This document shows, in pieces, positions 25,480 through 34,225 of a DNA stretch of 64,000 bases (position 1 is its first letter; every line of letters begins with the position of its first letter). Under the pieces are notes generated by a model. The model made no database searches and was not told where the DNA came from. It worked only from the letters and a program-made list of their open reading frames with translations. Location: contig NZ_CP107947.1 of the NCBI RefSeq assembly GCF_036059255.1, forward strand, positions 5,022,001-5,086,000, given 5' to 3'. Source of the stretch: Micromonospora sp. NBC_00389. GTDB taxonomy: Bacteria; Actinomycetota; Actinomycetes; Mycobacteriales; Micromonosporaceae. Both the position numbers and the translations under genes were made by a program.

Positions 25480-26352
25480 GAGCAGATCGCCGGTCGGCAG
25501 TGGCAGCGGCAGTCCGGGTAGCGACGGCAACACCGACGGGAGCGGCACCGACGGCAGCGGCAGTCGTGGCAGCGTCGGGTTGGCGCCGGATGTCGGCGAG
25601 TCCGTCGGCGCGGGACGCGGTGGCGCTGGTGCCGTCCCGCCCGGTGTCGCGGCGCCGGAGGGCTCGGGGGCGGCGGCCGTCGACGCCGCGGGTGGCGGCG
25701 TCGGTGCCAGCGGGGACGTCGCGCAGCGGGGCCAGCCGGGGCATCCGTGCGCGGCCAGGTCCCGCAGGACGGCATCGATGTCGGCGCGCAGGCGGGTGGC
25801 GTCGGCCGGGTCGGTGATCCTGCCCAGGTCCCGCTGGGCCTGGTCGATCAGCTGTCGGGCCTCGTCGTACCGTCCCGCCGCGACGGCCTCGCGGGCGAGG
25901 CCGGTGGTGTGTTCGACGCCGAGCACCTCCGCCCGTTCGGGATGGAGAACCTTGGTCAGCGACCACAGCGGACTGGTCGGCCCGGCGTCGCGGCTGGCGA
26001 CCCCCAGCCCCGTCGCCAGCATGAGGGCGGTGACCACGGCGGCGGCCAACCCCAGGGCCCGCCGTCCGAGCGGTTGCCACCGGGGCGGGCCGGGGACGGG
26101 GCCGGTGGGGGCGCCGGCCCGGAGCTTCCGGACCCGACGGTCGGGAGGTGGCGGGTCGGCGCGGACTGCGCCGTCGACCACGGTGTCCGGCAGGTCGGCG
26201 GTGACGTCGGCGCGCCAGGCGGCCAGCATCGCCGTGAGGCCGTCGGCGTCGGCCACCTGCTCGCCGCGGCCGAGCGCGGCGAGGAGCAGGTCGTCATGGT
26301 CGATCGCGGCGAGGTCCAACTCCTCGCCACCGTCCGGTCGGGGCTCGCTCAT
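25474..26352 (-). CDS. rsdA: RsdA-like anti-sigma-D factor, membrane anchored
   Basis: A 292-aa protein. The N-terminus (IDHDDLLLAALGRGE, then MLAAWRADVTADLP) fits the sigma-D-binding peptide of mycobacterial RsdA. One membrane helix (about 102-121), an extracellular helical segment (WSLTKVLHPERAEV) and a long Pro/Ala/Ser/Leu-rich tail follow. ATG overlaps the sigD stop (ATGA), so synthesis is coupled to the sigma factor. By analogy it holds SigD inactive until proteolysed. Confidence 0.85.
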   Translation of the reverse strand: MSEPRPDGGEELDLAAIDHDDLLLAALGRGEQVADADGLTAMLAAWRADVTADLPDTVVDGAVRADPPPPDRRVRKLRAGAPTGPVPGPPRWQPLGRRALGLAAAVVTALMLATGLGVASRDAGPTSPLWSLTKVLHPERAEVLGVEHTTGLAREAVAAGRYDEARQLIDQAQRDLGRITDPADATRLRADIDAVLRDLAAHGCPGWPRCATSPLAPTPPPAASTAAAPEPSGAATPGGTAPAPPRPAPTDSPTSGANPTLPRLPLPSVPLPSVLPSLPGLPLPLPTGDLLG

Positions 26353-26927
26353 GCCGCCACCTCGTCAAGTCCGTCGCCGGCAAGCGTACGGAGCCGGGCC
26401 AGGGCACGGGACTGGGCCACCCGTACGGCCGGCGCCGACATGCCGAGGATCGAGCCGACTTCCTCGGCGGTGAGACCGACCGCCACCCGGAGGGTGATGA
26501 TCTCCCGTTGGACGTCGGGGAGGCGGTGCAGCAGCACCGAGAGTCGGCGGGCCAGATCGGTGGCGACAGCCTGCTGCTCCGGACCCGGTGTGGTGTCCGC
26601 CTGCTCAAGGTGGGTGTCGGGGACGGCGACGGCGGCGCCGCGGACCGCCGCGCGCAGAGCGTCGGCGACCTTGTTCGCGGCGATGGCAAAGACGAACGCG
26701 GAGAACGGCCTGCCCTGGTCGCGATAGCGGGGAAGGGCCTTCAACACCGCCAGGCAGACCTCCTGGGCGACGTCGTCGGCGGTGGTGTACGCCCCACCGA
26801 CGCGGCCCAGCCGGGCCCGGCAGTAGCGGACCAGCCCCGGCCGCACGGTGGTGAGCAGGGCAGCGAGCGCCGCCCGGTCACCGTGGGCGGCCAGGTGGAC
26901 GAGCTCTGGCTCGATCGCTGTGGTCAT
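26349..26927 (-). CDS. sigD: ECF RNA polymerase sigma factor, SigD/ShbA type
   Basis: A 192-aa ECF sigma factor: region 2 YTTADDVAQEVCLAVLKALP and FSAFVFAIAANKVADALR, region 4 GLTAEEVGSILGMSAPAVRV. The pairing with an RsdA-like partner identifies the SigD group; in Streptomyces the counterpart (ShbA) drives the main sigma gene. Start ATG 26927; an in-frame GTG at 26942 is also possible, and neither has a strong ribosome binding site. Confidence 0.87.
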   Translation of the reverse strand: MTTAIEPELVHLAAHGDRAALAALLTTVRPGLVRYCRARLGRVGGAYTTADDVAQEVCLAVLKALPRYRDQGRPFSAFVFAIAANKVADALRAAVRGAAVAVPDTHLEQADTTPGPEQQAVATDLARRLSVLLHRLPDVQREIITLRVAVGLTAEEVGSILGMSAPAVRVAQSRALARLRTLAGDGLDEVAA

Positions 26928-27092
26928 GGGGACGCGAGACACCTTCGTTACCGGCCGGTTAACCGCACGCTATCGAGACGTACGCCACTTTGCCTAGTTC
27001 ACCTTCGGTGTTGGTGACGTAGCGCAAAGAAGTTGTTGCGCCCGGCCGGATCGCCGCGATGTCTCAGGTAGCGACCCGGGAAGGGAGGGCGG

Positions 27093-28109
27093 ATGGGCGT
27101 CGAGGTGGCGGTGCAGGGGCTGACCAAGTCCTTCGGTGGCCAGCCGGTCTGGTCGGACGTCAGCCTGACCCTGCCGGCCGGCGAGATATCCGTGCTGCTA
27201 GGCCCGTCCGGCACCGGCAAGTCGGTGTTCCTCAAGACCCTGGTGGGGCTGCTACGCCCCGACGCCGGGTCGATCTGGATCGAGGGCAAGGACCTGCCCC
27301 GGCTCTCGGAGCGGGCGTTGTACGAGGTGCGCAAGCTGTTCGGAGTGCTGTTCCAGGATGGCGCGCTGTTCGGCTCGATGACGATCTACGACAACGTGGC
27401 CTTCCCGCTGCGGGAGCACACCCGCAAGTCCGAGTCCCAGATCCGCGAGGTGGTCACCGAGAAGCTCGACATGGTCGGCCTGGTCGGCGCCGAGAAGAAA
27501 CTGCCGGGGGAGATCTCCGGTGGGATGCGCAAGCGGGCCGGCCTTGCCCGCGCGCTCGTGCTTGACCCCCGCATCGTCCTGTTCGACGAGCCCGACTCCG
27601 GATTGGACCCGGTTCGCACCGCGTACCTGAACCAGCTGATCATCGATCTGAACCAGCGGACCGGGGCGACCTTTCTGATCGTCACGCACGACATCAACAC
27701 CGCGCGCACGGTGCCCGACAACATCGGCCTGATCTACCACGGGCACCTGGCCATGTTCGGGTCGCGGGAGATGCTGCTGTCCAGCACCGAGCCGGTGGTG
27801 CGGCAGTTCCTCAACGCCCAGCGGATCGGACCGATCGGCATGGCTGAGGAGAAGGACGCCGAGGAGCTGCGAGCCGAGGCGGACGCCGGCGTGGAACTGC
27901 CGCCGCTGCCGCCCATCCCGCTGCAGCTGCCGCCGTCGGACGGACTGCCCCGCGCCGCCGAGCGGCCACCGGGGCAGTGGTGCCGGGAGCACGGCGTCAC
28001 CCCGCCACCCGGCTCCTTCGCCGGGCTACGCGACGCCGAACAGCCCACCGTCGCGCTGAACGGACCGCCGGCCGGGGACGGGCGGCAGGGAGCGGGGGTC
28101 CCCGGATGA
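27093..28109 (+). CDS. Mce transporter ATPase (MlaF/MceG-like)
   Basis: A 338-aa ABC ATPase: Walker A GPSGTGKS (37-44), signature ISGGMRKRAGLARAL, Walker B IVLFDEPDSGLDP and H-loop VTHD. The first ~245 residues are the ATPase; the rest is an acidic, proline-rich tail, as in actinobacterial MceG. It energises the YrbE permeases below. GGGAAGGGAGG precedes the ATG. The gene heads an operon of eleven genes, read away from sigD across a 165-bp intergenic region. Confidence 0.92.
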   Translation: MGVEVAVQGLTKSFGGQPVWSDVSLTLPAGEISVLLGPSGTGKSVFLKTLVGLLRPDAGSIWIEGKDLPRLSERALYEVRKLFGVLFQDGALFGSMTIYDNVAFPLREHTRKSESQIREVVTEKLDMVGLVGAEKKLPGEISGGMRKRAGLARALVLDPRIVLFDEPDSGLDPVRTAYLNQLIIDLNQRTGATFLIVTHDINTARTVPDNIGLIYHGHLAMFGSREMLLSSTEPVVRQFLNAQRIGPIGMAEEKDAEELRAEADAGVELPPLPPIPLQLPPSDGLPRAAERPPGQWCREHGVTPPPGSFAGLRDAEQPTVALNGPPAGDGRQGAGVPG

Positions 28110-28876
28110 GCGGCCCCGTCACCGCCGTACGGCACATCGGGGAGTTCTTCGCGTTCTGCCTGGACACACTGCGCGGCCTCGGCCGGCGACCGGTGCAGGT
28201 CCGCGAGTTCCTCCAGCAGGCCTGGTTCATCAGCTCGGTGTCGATCCTGCCCGCCGCGCTCGTCTCCATCCCCTTTGGCGCGGTCATCGCGTTGCAGCTC
28301 GGCTCGCTGGTCCGTCAGCTCGGGGCGCAGTCGTTCACCGGCGCGGCGTCGGTGCTCGCGGTGGTCCGTGAGGCGGGGCCGATCGTCACCGCGCTGATCA
28401 TCGCTGGCGCGGGTGGCTCGGCGATCTGCGCCGATCTCGGCTCTCGGAAGATCCGCGAGGAGCTCGACGCGATGCAGGTGTTGGGCATCGATCCCATCCA
28501 CCGCCTCGTGGTACCCCGGGTGCTCGCCTCGATGCTGGTCGCCGTGCTGCTCAACGGCCTGGTCAGCGTGGTCGGGGTGGCGGGTGGCTACCTGTTCAAC
28601 GTGGTCCTGCAGGGCGGCACACCCGGCGCGTACCTGGCCAGCTTCCAGGCCCTGGGGCAACTGCCCGACCTGCTGGTGGGTGAGGTCAAGGCGCTGCTGT
28701 TCGGCGCTGCCGCCGCGCTGGTCGCCTCGTACAAGGGGATGACCGCCAAGGGCGGCCCGAAGGGGGTCGGCGACGCGGTCAACCAGAGCGTGGTGATCAC
28801 CTTCATGCTGCTGTTCGCGCTGAACTTCATCGTCACGGCCGTGTACTTCCAGGTCGTACCGCAGAAGGGAAGCTGA
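28106..28876 (+). CDS. yrbEA: YrbE/MlaE-family permease A
   Basis: A 256-aa membrane protein with the MlaE-family EExDA-like motif (REELDAMQVLGIDP near residues 115-128) and about five helices. Start ATG 28106 overlaps the ATPase stop. It should form the inner-membrane channel of the Mce system together with the next gene product. Confidence 0.92.
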   Translation: MSGPVTAVRHIGEFFAFCLDTLRGLGRRPVQVREFLQQAWFISSVSILPAALVSIPFGAVIALQLGSLVRQLGAQSFTGAASVLAVVREAGPIVTALIIAGAGGSAICADLGSRKIREELDAMQVLGIDPIHRLVVPRVLASMLVAVLLNGLVSVVGVAGGYLFNVVLQGGTPGAYLASFQALGQLPDLLVGEVKALLFGAAAALVASYKGMTAKGGPKGVGDAVNQSVVITFMLLFALNFIVTAVYFQVVPQKGS

Positions 28877-28877
28877 C

Positions 28878-29681
28878 GTGCTGGTGCTGCGGTACCTCGA
28901 CAACCTGGGCGGACAGCTCGCCTTCTACCTGCGGGCGTTCGCCTGGGCGCCGCGAACGGTGCGCCGCTACAAGCGTGAGGTGATACGGCTGCTGGCGGAG
29001 GTGAGCTTCGGCTCCGGCGCGCTCGCCGTGCTCGGCGGCACCGTCGGTGTCATCTGCTTCCTGACGTTCTTCACCGGCACCGAGGTCGGACTGCAGGGCT
29101 ACCAGGCGCTCAACCAGCTCGGCAGCAGCGCCTTCACCGGTTTCGTCTCGGCGTACTTCAACACTCGGGAGATCTCCCCGCTGGTCGCGGCGCTGGCCCT
29201 GTCGGCCACCGTGGGCTGCGGGTTCACCGCCCAGCTCGGGGCGATGCGGATCTCCGAGGAGGTGGACGCACTCGAGGTGATGGGGGTGCCCTCGCTGCCG
29301 TTCCTGGTCACCACCCGCATGATCGCCGGATTCCTCGCGGTCATCCCGCTGTACGTGGTGGGGCTGCTCGCCAGCTACCTGGCCACCCGCACCATCGCCG
29401 TGCACTACTACGGCCAGTCGGCCGGCACCTACGACTACTACTTCCACCTGTTCCTGCCACCCGAGGACGTGCTCTGGTCCTTCGGCAAGGTGCTCGTGTT
29501 CAGCGTGATCGTGGTGCTGGTGCACTGCTACTACGGCTACACCGCCAGCGGCGGGCCCGCCGGCGTCGGCGTCGCGGTCGGACGGGCCGTCCGGCTCGCC
29601 ATCGTCGCGGTCAACATCGTCGATTTCTTCCTGTCGCTGGCCATCTGGGGCGCGACCACCACCGTCCGGATCGCGGGGTGA
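28878..29681 (+). CDS. yrbEB: YrbE/MlaE-family permease B
   Basis: A 267-aa MlaE-family permease (SEEVDALEVMGVPSLPFLV near residues 131-149). Start GTG 28878 lies one base after the preceding stop. Mce loci always carry a YrbE pair, which is seen here. Confidence 0.92.
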   Translation: MLVLRYLDNLGGQLAFYLRAFAWAPRTVRRYKREVIRLLAEVSFGSGALAVLGGTVGVICFLTFFTGTEVGLQGYQALNQLGSSAFTGFVSAYFNTREISPLVAALALSATVGCGFTAQLGAMRISEEVDALEVMGVPSLPFLVTTRMIAGFLAVIPLYVVGLLASYLATRTIAVHYYGQSAGTYDYYFHLFLPPEDVLWSFGKVLVFSVIVVLVHCYYGYTASGGPAGVGVAVGRAVRLAIVAVNIVDFFLSLAIWGATTTVRIAG

Positions 29682-30967
29682 GCATGAGACATCGCATTCT
29701 CGGCATCGTCTTCATCGCCGTACTGACCGCGGCGTTGACCGCCTCCGTGCTGCAGTACCGCAAGGCGTTCACCCCCGTCGACTGGGTCACCCTGCAGGCC
29801 GGTCGATCCGGACTGCAGCTGAGCCCGGGCGCCGACGTCAAGGTCCGCGGGGTCGTCGTCGGCGAGGTGCGCTCGGTCGGCAGCGAGGGCGCCGGCGCGA
29901 CCATCCGGCTGGCCCTGGACCCGACCTCGACGCCGCGGATCCCCGCCGACGTCAGCGCGCGGTTGCTGCCCAAGACGCTCTTCGGCGAGCGGTACGTCGA
30001 GCTGGTCCCGCCGGTCGGCGGCAACGCCGTACCGATCCGCGACGGCGCCGTCATCATCCAGGACCGCAGCAGCACCGCCGTCGAGCTGGAACGGGTTCTC
30101 GACGAGGCGCTGCCGCTGCTGCAGGCGGTGCGGCCCGACCAGCTCGCCGCGACGCTGGGCGCGATCGCCGCCGCACTCGAAGGTCGCGGCGAGCAACTCG
30201 GCGCCAACGTCGAGCGGCTCGATGCGTACCTGCGGCAGCTCAACCCGGCGATGCCGACCATCGCCGAGGACGTCCGGAAGCTCGCCGTCGTGCTGGACAG
30301 CTACGACGCCGCCCTACCCGATCTGCTGGCCCTGCTGCGGGACGTCACCGTCACCGCCCGTACGGTCACCGACCAGCGCGCACAGCTGGCGGCGTTCCTC
30401 GCCGACACCACCGACACCGCCGACGCCACCCGCAGCTTCCTCGACCGGCACGGTGACCAGCTCATCGAGCTCGGCCAGGTGAGTCGCCCGGTGCTGCAAC
30501 TGCTCGCCACGTACGCCCCCGAGTATCCGTGCCTGATGAGCGGCCTGGTCGCCCTGCAACCCCGCGTCGAGGAGGTCTTCTCCGGCGGGCGGATGCACAT
30601 CACCCTCGAGGTCACCCGCGACGGCGGCAAGTACGAGAAGGGACGCGACGAGCCCGTCTACGGCGCGCACGGCGGGCCGCAGTGCCGCGGCCTGCCCCAA
30701 CCAGGGCAGCCGGCGCCCGACGTGCCCGTCAACGACGGTTACGACCGCGGGGGTGCTCGCCCGCGTACCCCGTTGCCCGTCGGCCTGCCGGCGACCGCGC
30801 CCGCCGGCGCTTCCCCGGCGATGGGCCGGGCCGCCACCGGCGAGGAGCGCGCATTGGTCAAGCCCCTGGTCGGCGCCGTCACCGGCATCCTGCCCGCGGA
30901 GGTTCCCGACATCGCGGTCCTGCTGTGGGGGCCGTTGCTGAGGGGAGGGGTGGTGAACGCGCGATGA
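29678..30967 (+). CDS. mceA: Mce-family protein A
   Basis: A 429-aa protein with an N-terminal membrane helix, one MCE domain (about 38-115, VQAGRSGLQLSPGADVKVRG region) and a long helical tail, ending in a low-complexity stretch. It starts at GTG 29678 (overlapping the yrbEB stop) or ATG 29684. Mce proteins assemble into a tube that carries lipids or sterols across the envelope; the substrate is not predictable here. Confidence 0.9.
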   Translation: MSMRHRILGIVFIAVLTAALTASVLQYRKAFTPVDWVTLQAGRSGLQLSPGADVKVRGVVVGEVRSVGSEGAGATIRLALDPTSTPRIPADVSARLLPKTLFGERYVELVPPVGGNAVPIRDGAVIIQDRSSTAVELERVLDEALPLLQAVRPDQLAATLGAIAAALEGRGEQLGANVERLDAYLRQLNPAMPTIAEDVRKLAVVLDSYDAALPDLLALLRDVTVTARTVTDQRAQLAAFLADTTDTADATRSFLDRHGDQLIELGQVSRPVLQLLATYAPEYPCLMSGLVALQPRVEEVFSGGRMHITLEVTRDGGKYEKGRDEPVYGAHGGPQCRGLPQPGQPAPDVPVNDGYDRGGARPRTPLPVGLPATAPAGASPAMGRAATGEERALVKPLVGAVTGILPAEVPDIAVLLWGPLLRGGVVNAR

Positions 30968-31995
30968 GCAACCGGATGATGGTGCCCCTGCTGAAGCTGG
31001 TGGTCTTCGCCGCCGTGACCCTGCTGCTGACGGCGCTGCTCGCGCAGACCCTCGGCGCCTTCCCGCCGGGTGGCGTCACCTACCGCGCCCGGTTCACCGA
31101 CGTCACCGGACTGCTTACCGGAGACGACGTCCGCGTCGCCGGCGTGAAGGTCGGCCGCGTCCGCGGCATCAAGGTGGTCGACGACACCGCCGCCGAGGTG
31201 GCCTTCACCGTCACCACCGACGTCCCGGTGGCCACCAGCGTCCGCGCCAAGATTCGCTACCGCAACCTGGTGGGCCAGCGGTACGTGGCGCTGAGCGAGG
31301 GCCCGGGGGAGGGGCGACCACTGCGGCCCGACGGCCTGATCCCGCTCGGCCAGACCACCCCGGCGCTCGACCTAACAGTGTTGTTCAGCGGGTTCCGGCC
31401 CCTGTTCACGGCGCTCGACCCGGACGACGTCAACAAGCTCGCCTACGAGATCATCCAGGTGCTGCAGGGCGAGGGCGGCACGGTCAGCAGCCTGCTGCAA
31501 CGCACCGCGTCGCTCACCAACACCCTCGCCGACCGGGACGCCGTCATCGGGCGGGTCATCACCAACCTCAACGGCGTCCTGGGCACCCTGGCCGAACGGG
31601 ACCAGAACCTCGACCAGAGCATCAGCCAGCTGCAGCAGTTCGTCTCCGGGCTGTCCGCCGACCGCACGGCCATCGGCGAGTCGCTGGTCAGCATCGGCGA
31701 GCTCACGACCGCCACGTCGTCGCTGCTGCGCGATGTCCGACCACCGCTCGCCGCGGACGTGCGCGCCCTGGGCGAACTCTCCGGCACCCTCAACCGCAAC
31801 GCGGCCGTTATCGACAGCACCCTCGGGCGGATGCCCGAGCGGTACCAGTCCCTGACCCGCGTCGCGTCCTACGGCTCGTGGTTCAACTTCTACCTCTGCG
31901 ACTTCGACGGCAACGTGGCGGTGTCGGGCCGGGCACCGCTCGACCTGCCCACCTTCAGCGCCCCGGCCGCCCGATGCACTGGCGGCAGCCAGTGA
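30964..31995 (+). CDS. mceB: Mce-family protein B
   Basis: A 343-aa protein: N-terminal membrane helix (9-27), MCE domain (about 38-115, FTDVTGLLTGDDVRVAGVKV), then a long helical region rich in heptads. ATG 30964 overlaps the mceA stop (ATGA). Part of the six-subunit Mce assembly. Confidence 0.9.
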   Translation: MSNRMMVPLLKLVVFAAVTLLLTALLAQTLGAFPPGGVTYRARFTDVTGLLTGDDVRVAGVKVGRVRGIKVVDDTAAEVAFTVTTDVPVATSVRAKIRYRNLVGQRYVALSEGPGEGRPLRPDGLIPLGQTTPALDLTVLFSGFRPLFTALDPDDVNKLAYEIIQVLQGEGGTVSSLLQRTASLTNTLADRDAVIGRVITNLNGVLGTLAERDQNLDQSISQLQQFVSGLSADRTAIGESLVSIGELTTATSSLLRDVRPPLAADVRALGELSGTLNRNAAVIDSTLGRMPERYQSLTRVASYGSWFNFYLCDFDGNVAVSGRAPLDLPTFSAPAARCTGGSQ

Positions 31996-32975
31996 CACCG
32001 TTTCGGGAACGCAACCCCGTGGTCGTCGGCACGCTCGGGCTGGCGCTGATCGTCGCCGTGCTGCTGGGTGCCTTCCAGCTCGACCGGCTGGCCGACCTCA
32101 CCGGACGCAGGTACCAGGCGGCCTTCCACGACGCCAGCGGCCTCGTCACCGGCAACGAGGTGCGGGTCGCCGGGGTGCGGGTGGGCAAGGTGACCGCCGT
32201 GGAACTCGCCCGCGACGGCGCGCCCTACGTGCGGGTCCGGTTCCGGGTGGACGACGACAGCGTCCGGCTCGGCACCGACACCGGCGCCACGATCAGGATC
32301 AAGACGGTGCTCGGCCAGAAGTACCTGGCCCTCTCGCCGGCCGGGCCGGGTCGACTGCGCGAGGGCGGGCAGATCCCCCTCGCCCGCACCGCGGCGCCGT
32401 TCGACGTGGTGCAGGCGGTCACCGGACTCGCCGACACCCTCGACAAGGTCGACACCGACCAGCTCGCCGCCGCCTTCACCACCCTGTCCGAGACCTTCGC
32501 CGACACGCCCGAGAGCGTCAACGCCTCCCTGGTCGGACTCTCCCGGCTCTCCCGGACCGTCGCCGGACGCGACGCCGAACTGCGGGCGCTGCTCGACCGC
32601 GCCCGTCAGGTGACCGCCGTGCTCGCCACCCGGGACGAGGAGTTCCGCAAACTGGTCACCGACGGCGAGGCGCTGCTGAGCGAGGTGAGCCGGCGTCGGG
32701 ACGCCATCCACAAGCTGCTCGTCGGCACCGACGAGCTCGCCACCCAGCTGTCCGGACTGGTCACCGACAACCGCGCCCAGCTCGCTCCCGCGCTGCGCGA
32801 GCTGCGTGAGGTGGTCGCCATCCTGCAGCGCAACCGGGACGACCTGGAGAAGACCATCCAGCGGATGGGGCCGTTCGTCACCGCGTTCGCCAACGTGGTG
32901 GGCAACGGCCGCTGGTTCGACTCGTACGTCTCCGGTCTGCTCCAGCCGTACCAGCCCACGACGGGAGGCCGCTGA
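31974..32975 (+). CDS. mceC: Mce-family protein C
   Basis: A 333-aa MCE protein (membrane helix near residues 15-35, FHDASGLVTGNEVRVAGVRV in the MCE domain, then helical tail). The start is ambiguous: ATG 31974 overlaps mceB by 22 bp, while GTG 31992 makes a GTGA overlap like its neighbours and may be the true one. Neither has a good ribosome binding site, so coupling to mceB is likely. Confidence 0.88.
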   Translation: MHWRQPVTPFRERNPVVVGTLGLALIVAVLLGAFQLDRLADLTGRRYQAAFHDASGLVTGNEVRVAGVRVGKVTAVELARDGAPYVRVRFRVDDDSVRLGTDTGATIRIKTVLGQKYLALSPAGPGRLREGGQIPLARTAAPFDVVQAVTGLADTLDKVDTDQLAAAFTTLSETFADTPESVNASLVGLSRLSRTVAGRDAELRALLDRARQVTAVLATRDEEFRKLVTDGEALLSEVSRRRDAIHKLLVGTDELATQLSGLVTDNRAQLAPALRELREVVAILQRNRDDLEKTIQRMGPFVTAFANVVGNGRWFDSYVSGLLQPYQPTTGGR

Positions 32976-34225
32976 TGCCCGGTCCCATCCAGCGGTGGCG
33001 ACGACCGATCGCCGTCACCACCGTCCTCCTGGTAGCCGTCGCCGCCGGCGTGGTCGTTCTCCGCGGCGGCACACCCCCGCGGCGGGTGGTCGCCCACTTC
33101 ACCCGCGCCGTCGGGGTGTACCCCGGATCGGACGTGCGGATGCTGGGCGTCCGCGTCGGCGAGGTGGTCGCCGTGACCCCGCAGGGCCGCAACGTCCAGG
33201 TGACCATGTCCTACGACCCCGGGATCGCCGTTCCCGCCGACGCGCAGGCGCTCATCGTGCCGCCCAGCGTGGTCAGCGACCGCTACGTCCAGCTCACCCC
33301 CGCCTACGCTGGCGGAGCCGCGCTCGCCGACGGGGCCGAGATACCGCTGGAGCGGACCGCTGCTCCGATGGAGATCGACGACATCTACCAGGCGCTCGAC
33401 GACTTCAACCGCACCCTCGGCCCGGAGGGCGCCAACCGCGATGGTGCCCTGTCCGACCTGGTCGCCACCGGACGCGCCAACCTGGAGGGCAACGGCCAGA
33501 ACCTGCACGAGACCCTCGACGGCCTGTCCCAGGCACTGGCCACCCTCTCCGCCGGGCGGCAGGACCTCTTCGGGTCGGTGGTCAACCTGCAACGCTTCAC
33601 CACCGCGCTGGCCCGCAGCGACCGGGAGGTGCGCGCCTTCAACCAGCAGTTGGCCGACGTCGCCGAACAACTCGCCGGGGAACGCGACGAACTGGCCGCC
33701 GCGCTGCGCAACCTCTCCACCGCGCTGGCCGACGTGACCACGTTCGTGCGGCAGAACCGGGACGCGTTGACCTCCAACGTCGCCGCGCTGGCGGACATCA
33801 CCGGCATCCTGGTCCGCCAGCAGCAGGCCGTCATCGACATCCTCGACGTCGCCCCGCTCGCCCTTGGCAACCTCAGCCTCGCCTACAACCCGCGATCCGG
33901 CACCCTGGACACCCGCGACAACGTAATGGGTCCCTACGACCCTGCTGGCTTCGCCTGCTCACTGATAGTGGACCAGCTGCCCGCGGCCCAGGTGCCCGCC
34001 AAGTGCCTGGCACTCGCGCAGACCCTGCACTCCCGCGGGCTGCCCATGACCGACCAGCTGCGCAAGCTCCTCAAGCTGCCGCCCGGCGCCCCGGCCACCG
34101 GCGGGTCCTCACCGGGAAATCCTCCCCTCGATTCCCCCGGTGCGCCGATCCCCGACCAGGCGCCGGGCGGCCCCGGCATCACCAGCGACCCCACCCTCGG
34201 CGGCATCCTGCGGGGTTTGTCATGA
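32975..34225 (+). CDS. mceD: Mce-family protein D
   Basis: A 416-aa MCE protein with N-terminal membrane helix, MCE domain (FTRAVGVYPGSDVRMLGVRV near residues 43-62), helical tail and a Pro/Gly-rich end. It starts at the TGATG junction with mceC. Confidence 0.9.
   Translation: MPGPIQRWRRPIAVTTVLLVAVAAGVVVLRGGTPPRRVVAHFTRAVGVYPGSDVRMLGVRVGEVVAVTPQGRNVQVTMSYDPGIAVPADAQALIVPPSVVSDRYVQLTPAYAGGAALADGAEIPLERTAAPMEIDDIYQALDDFNRTLGPEGANRDGALSDLVATGRANLEGNGQNLHETLDGLSQALATLSAGRQDLFGSVVNLQRFTTALARSDREVRAFNQQLADVAEQLAGERDELAAALRNLSTALADVTTFVRQNRDALTSNVAALADITGILVRQQQAVIDILDVAPLALGNLSLAYNPRSGTLDTRDNVMGPYDPAGFACSLIVDQLPAAQVPAKCLALAQTLHSRGLPMTDQLRKLLKLPPGAPATGGSSPGNPPLDSPGAPIPDQAPGGPGITSDPTLGGILRGLS

Noticed and set aside
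30529..30963. In-frame extension upstream of mceB
   Set aside because: It overlaps mceA completely; the membrane helix expected at the start of an Mce protein begins after ATG 30964.
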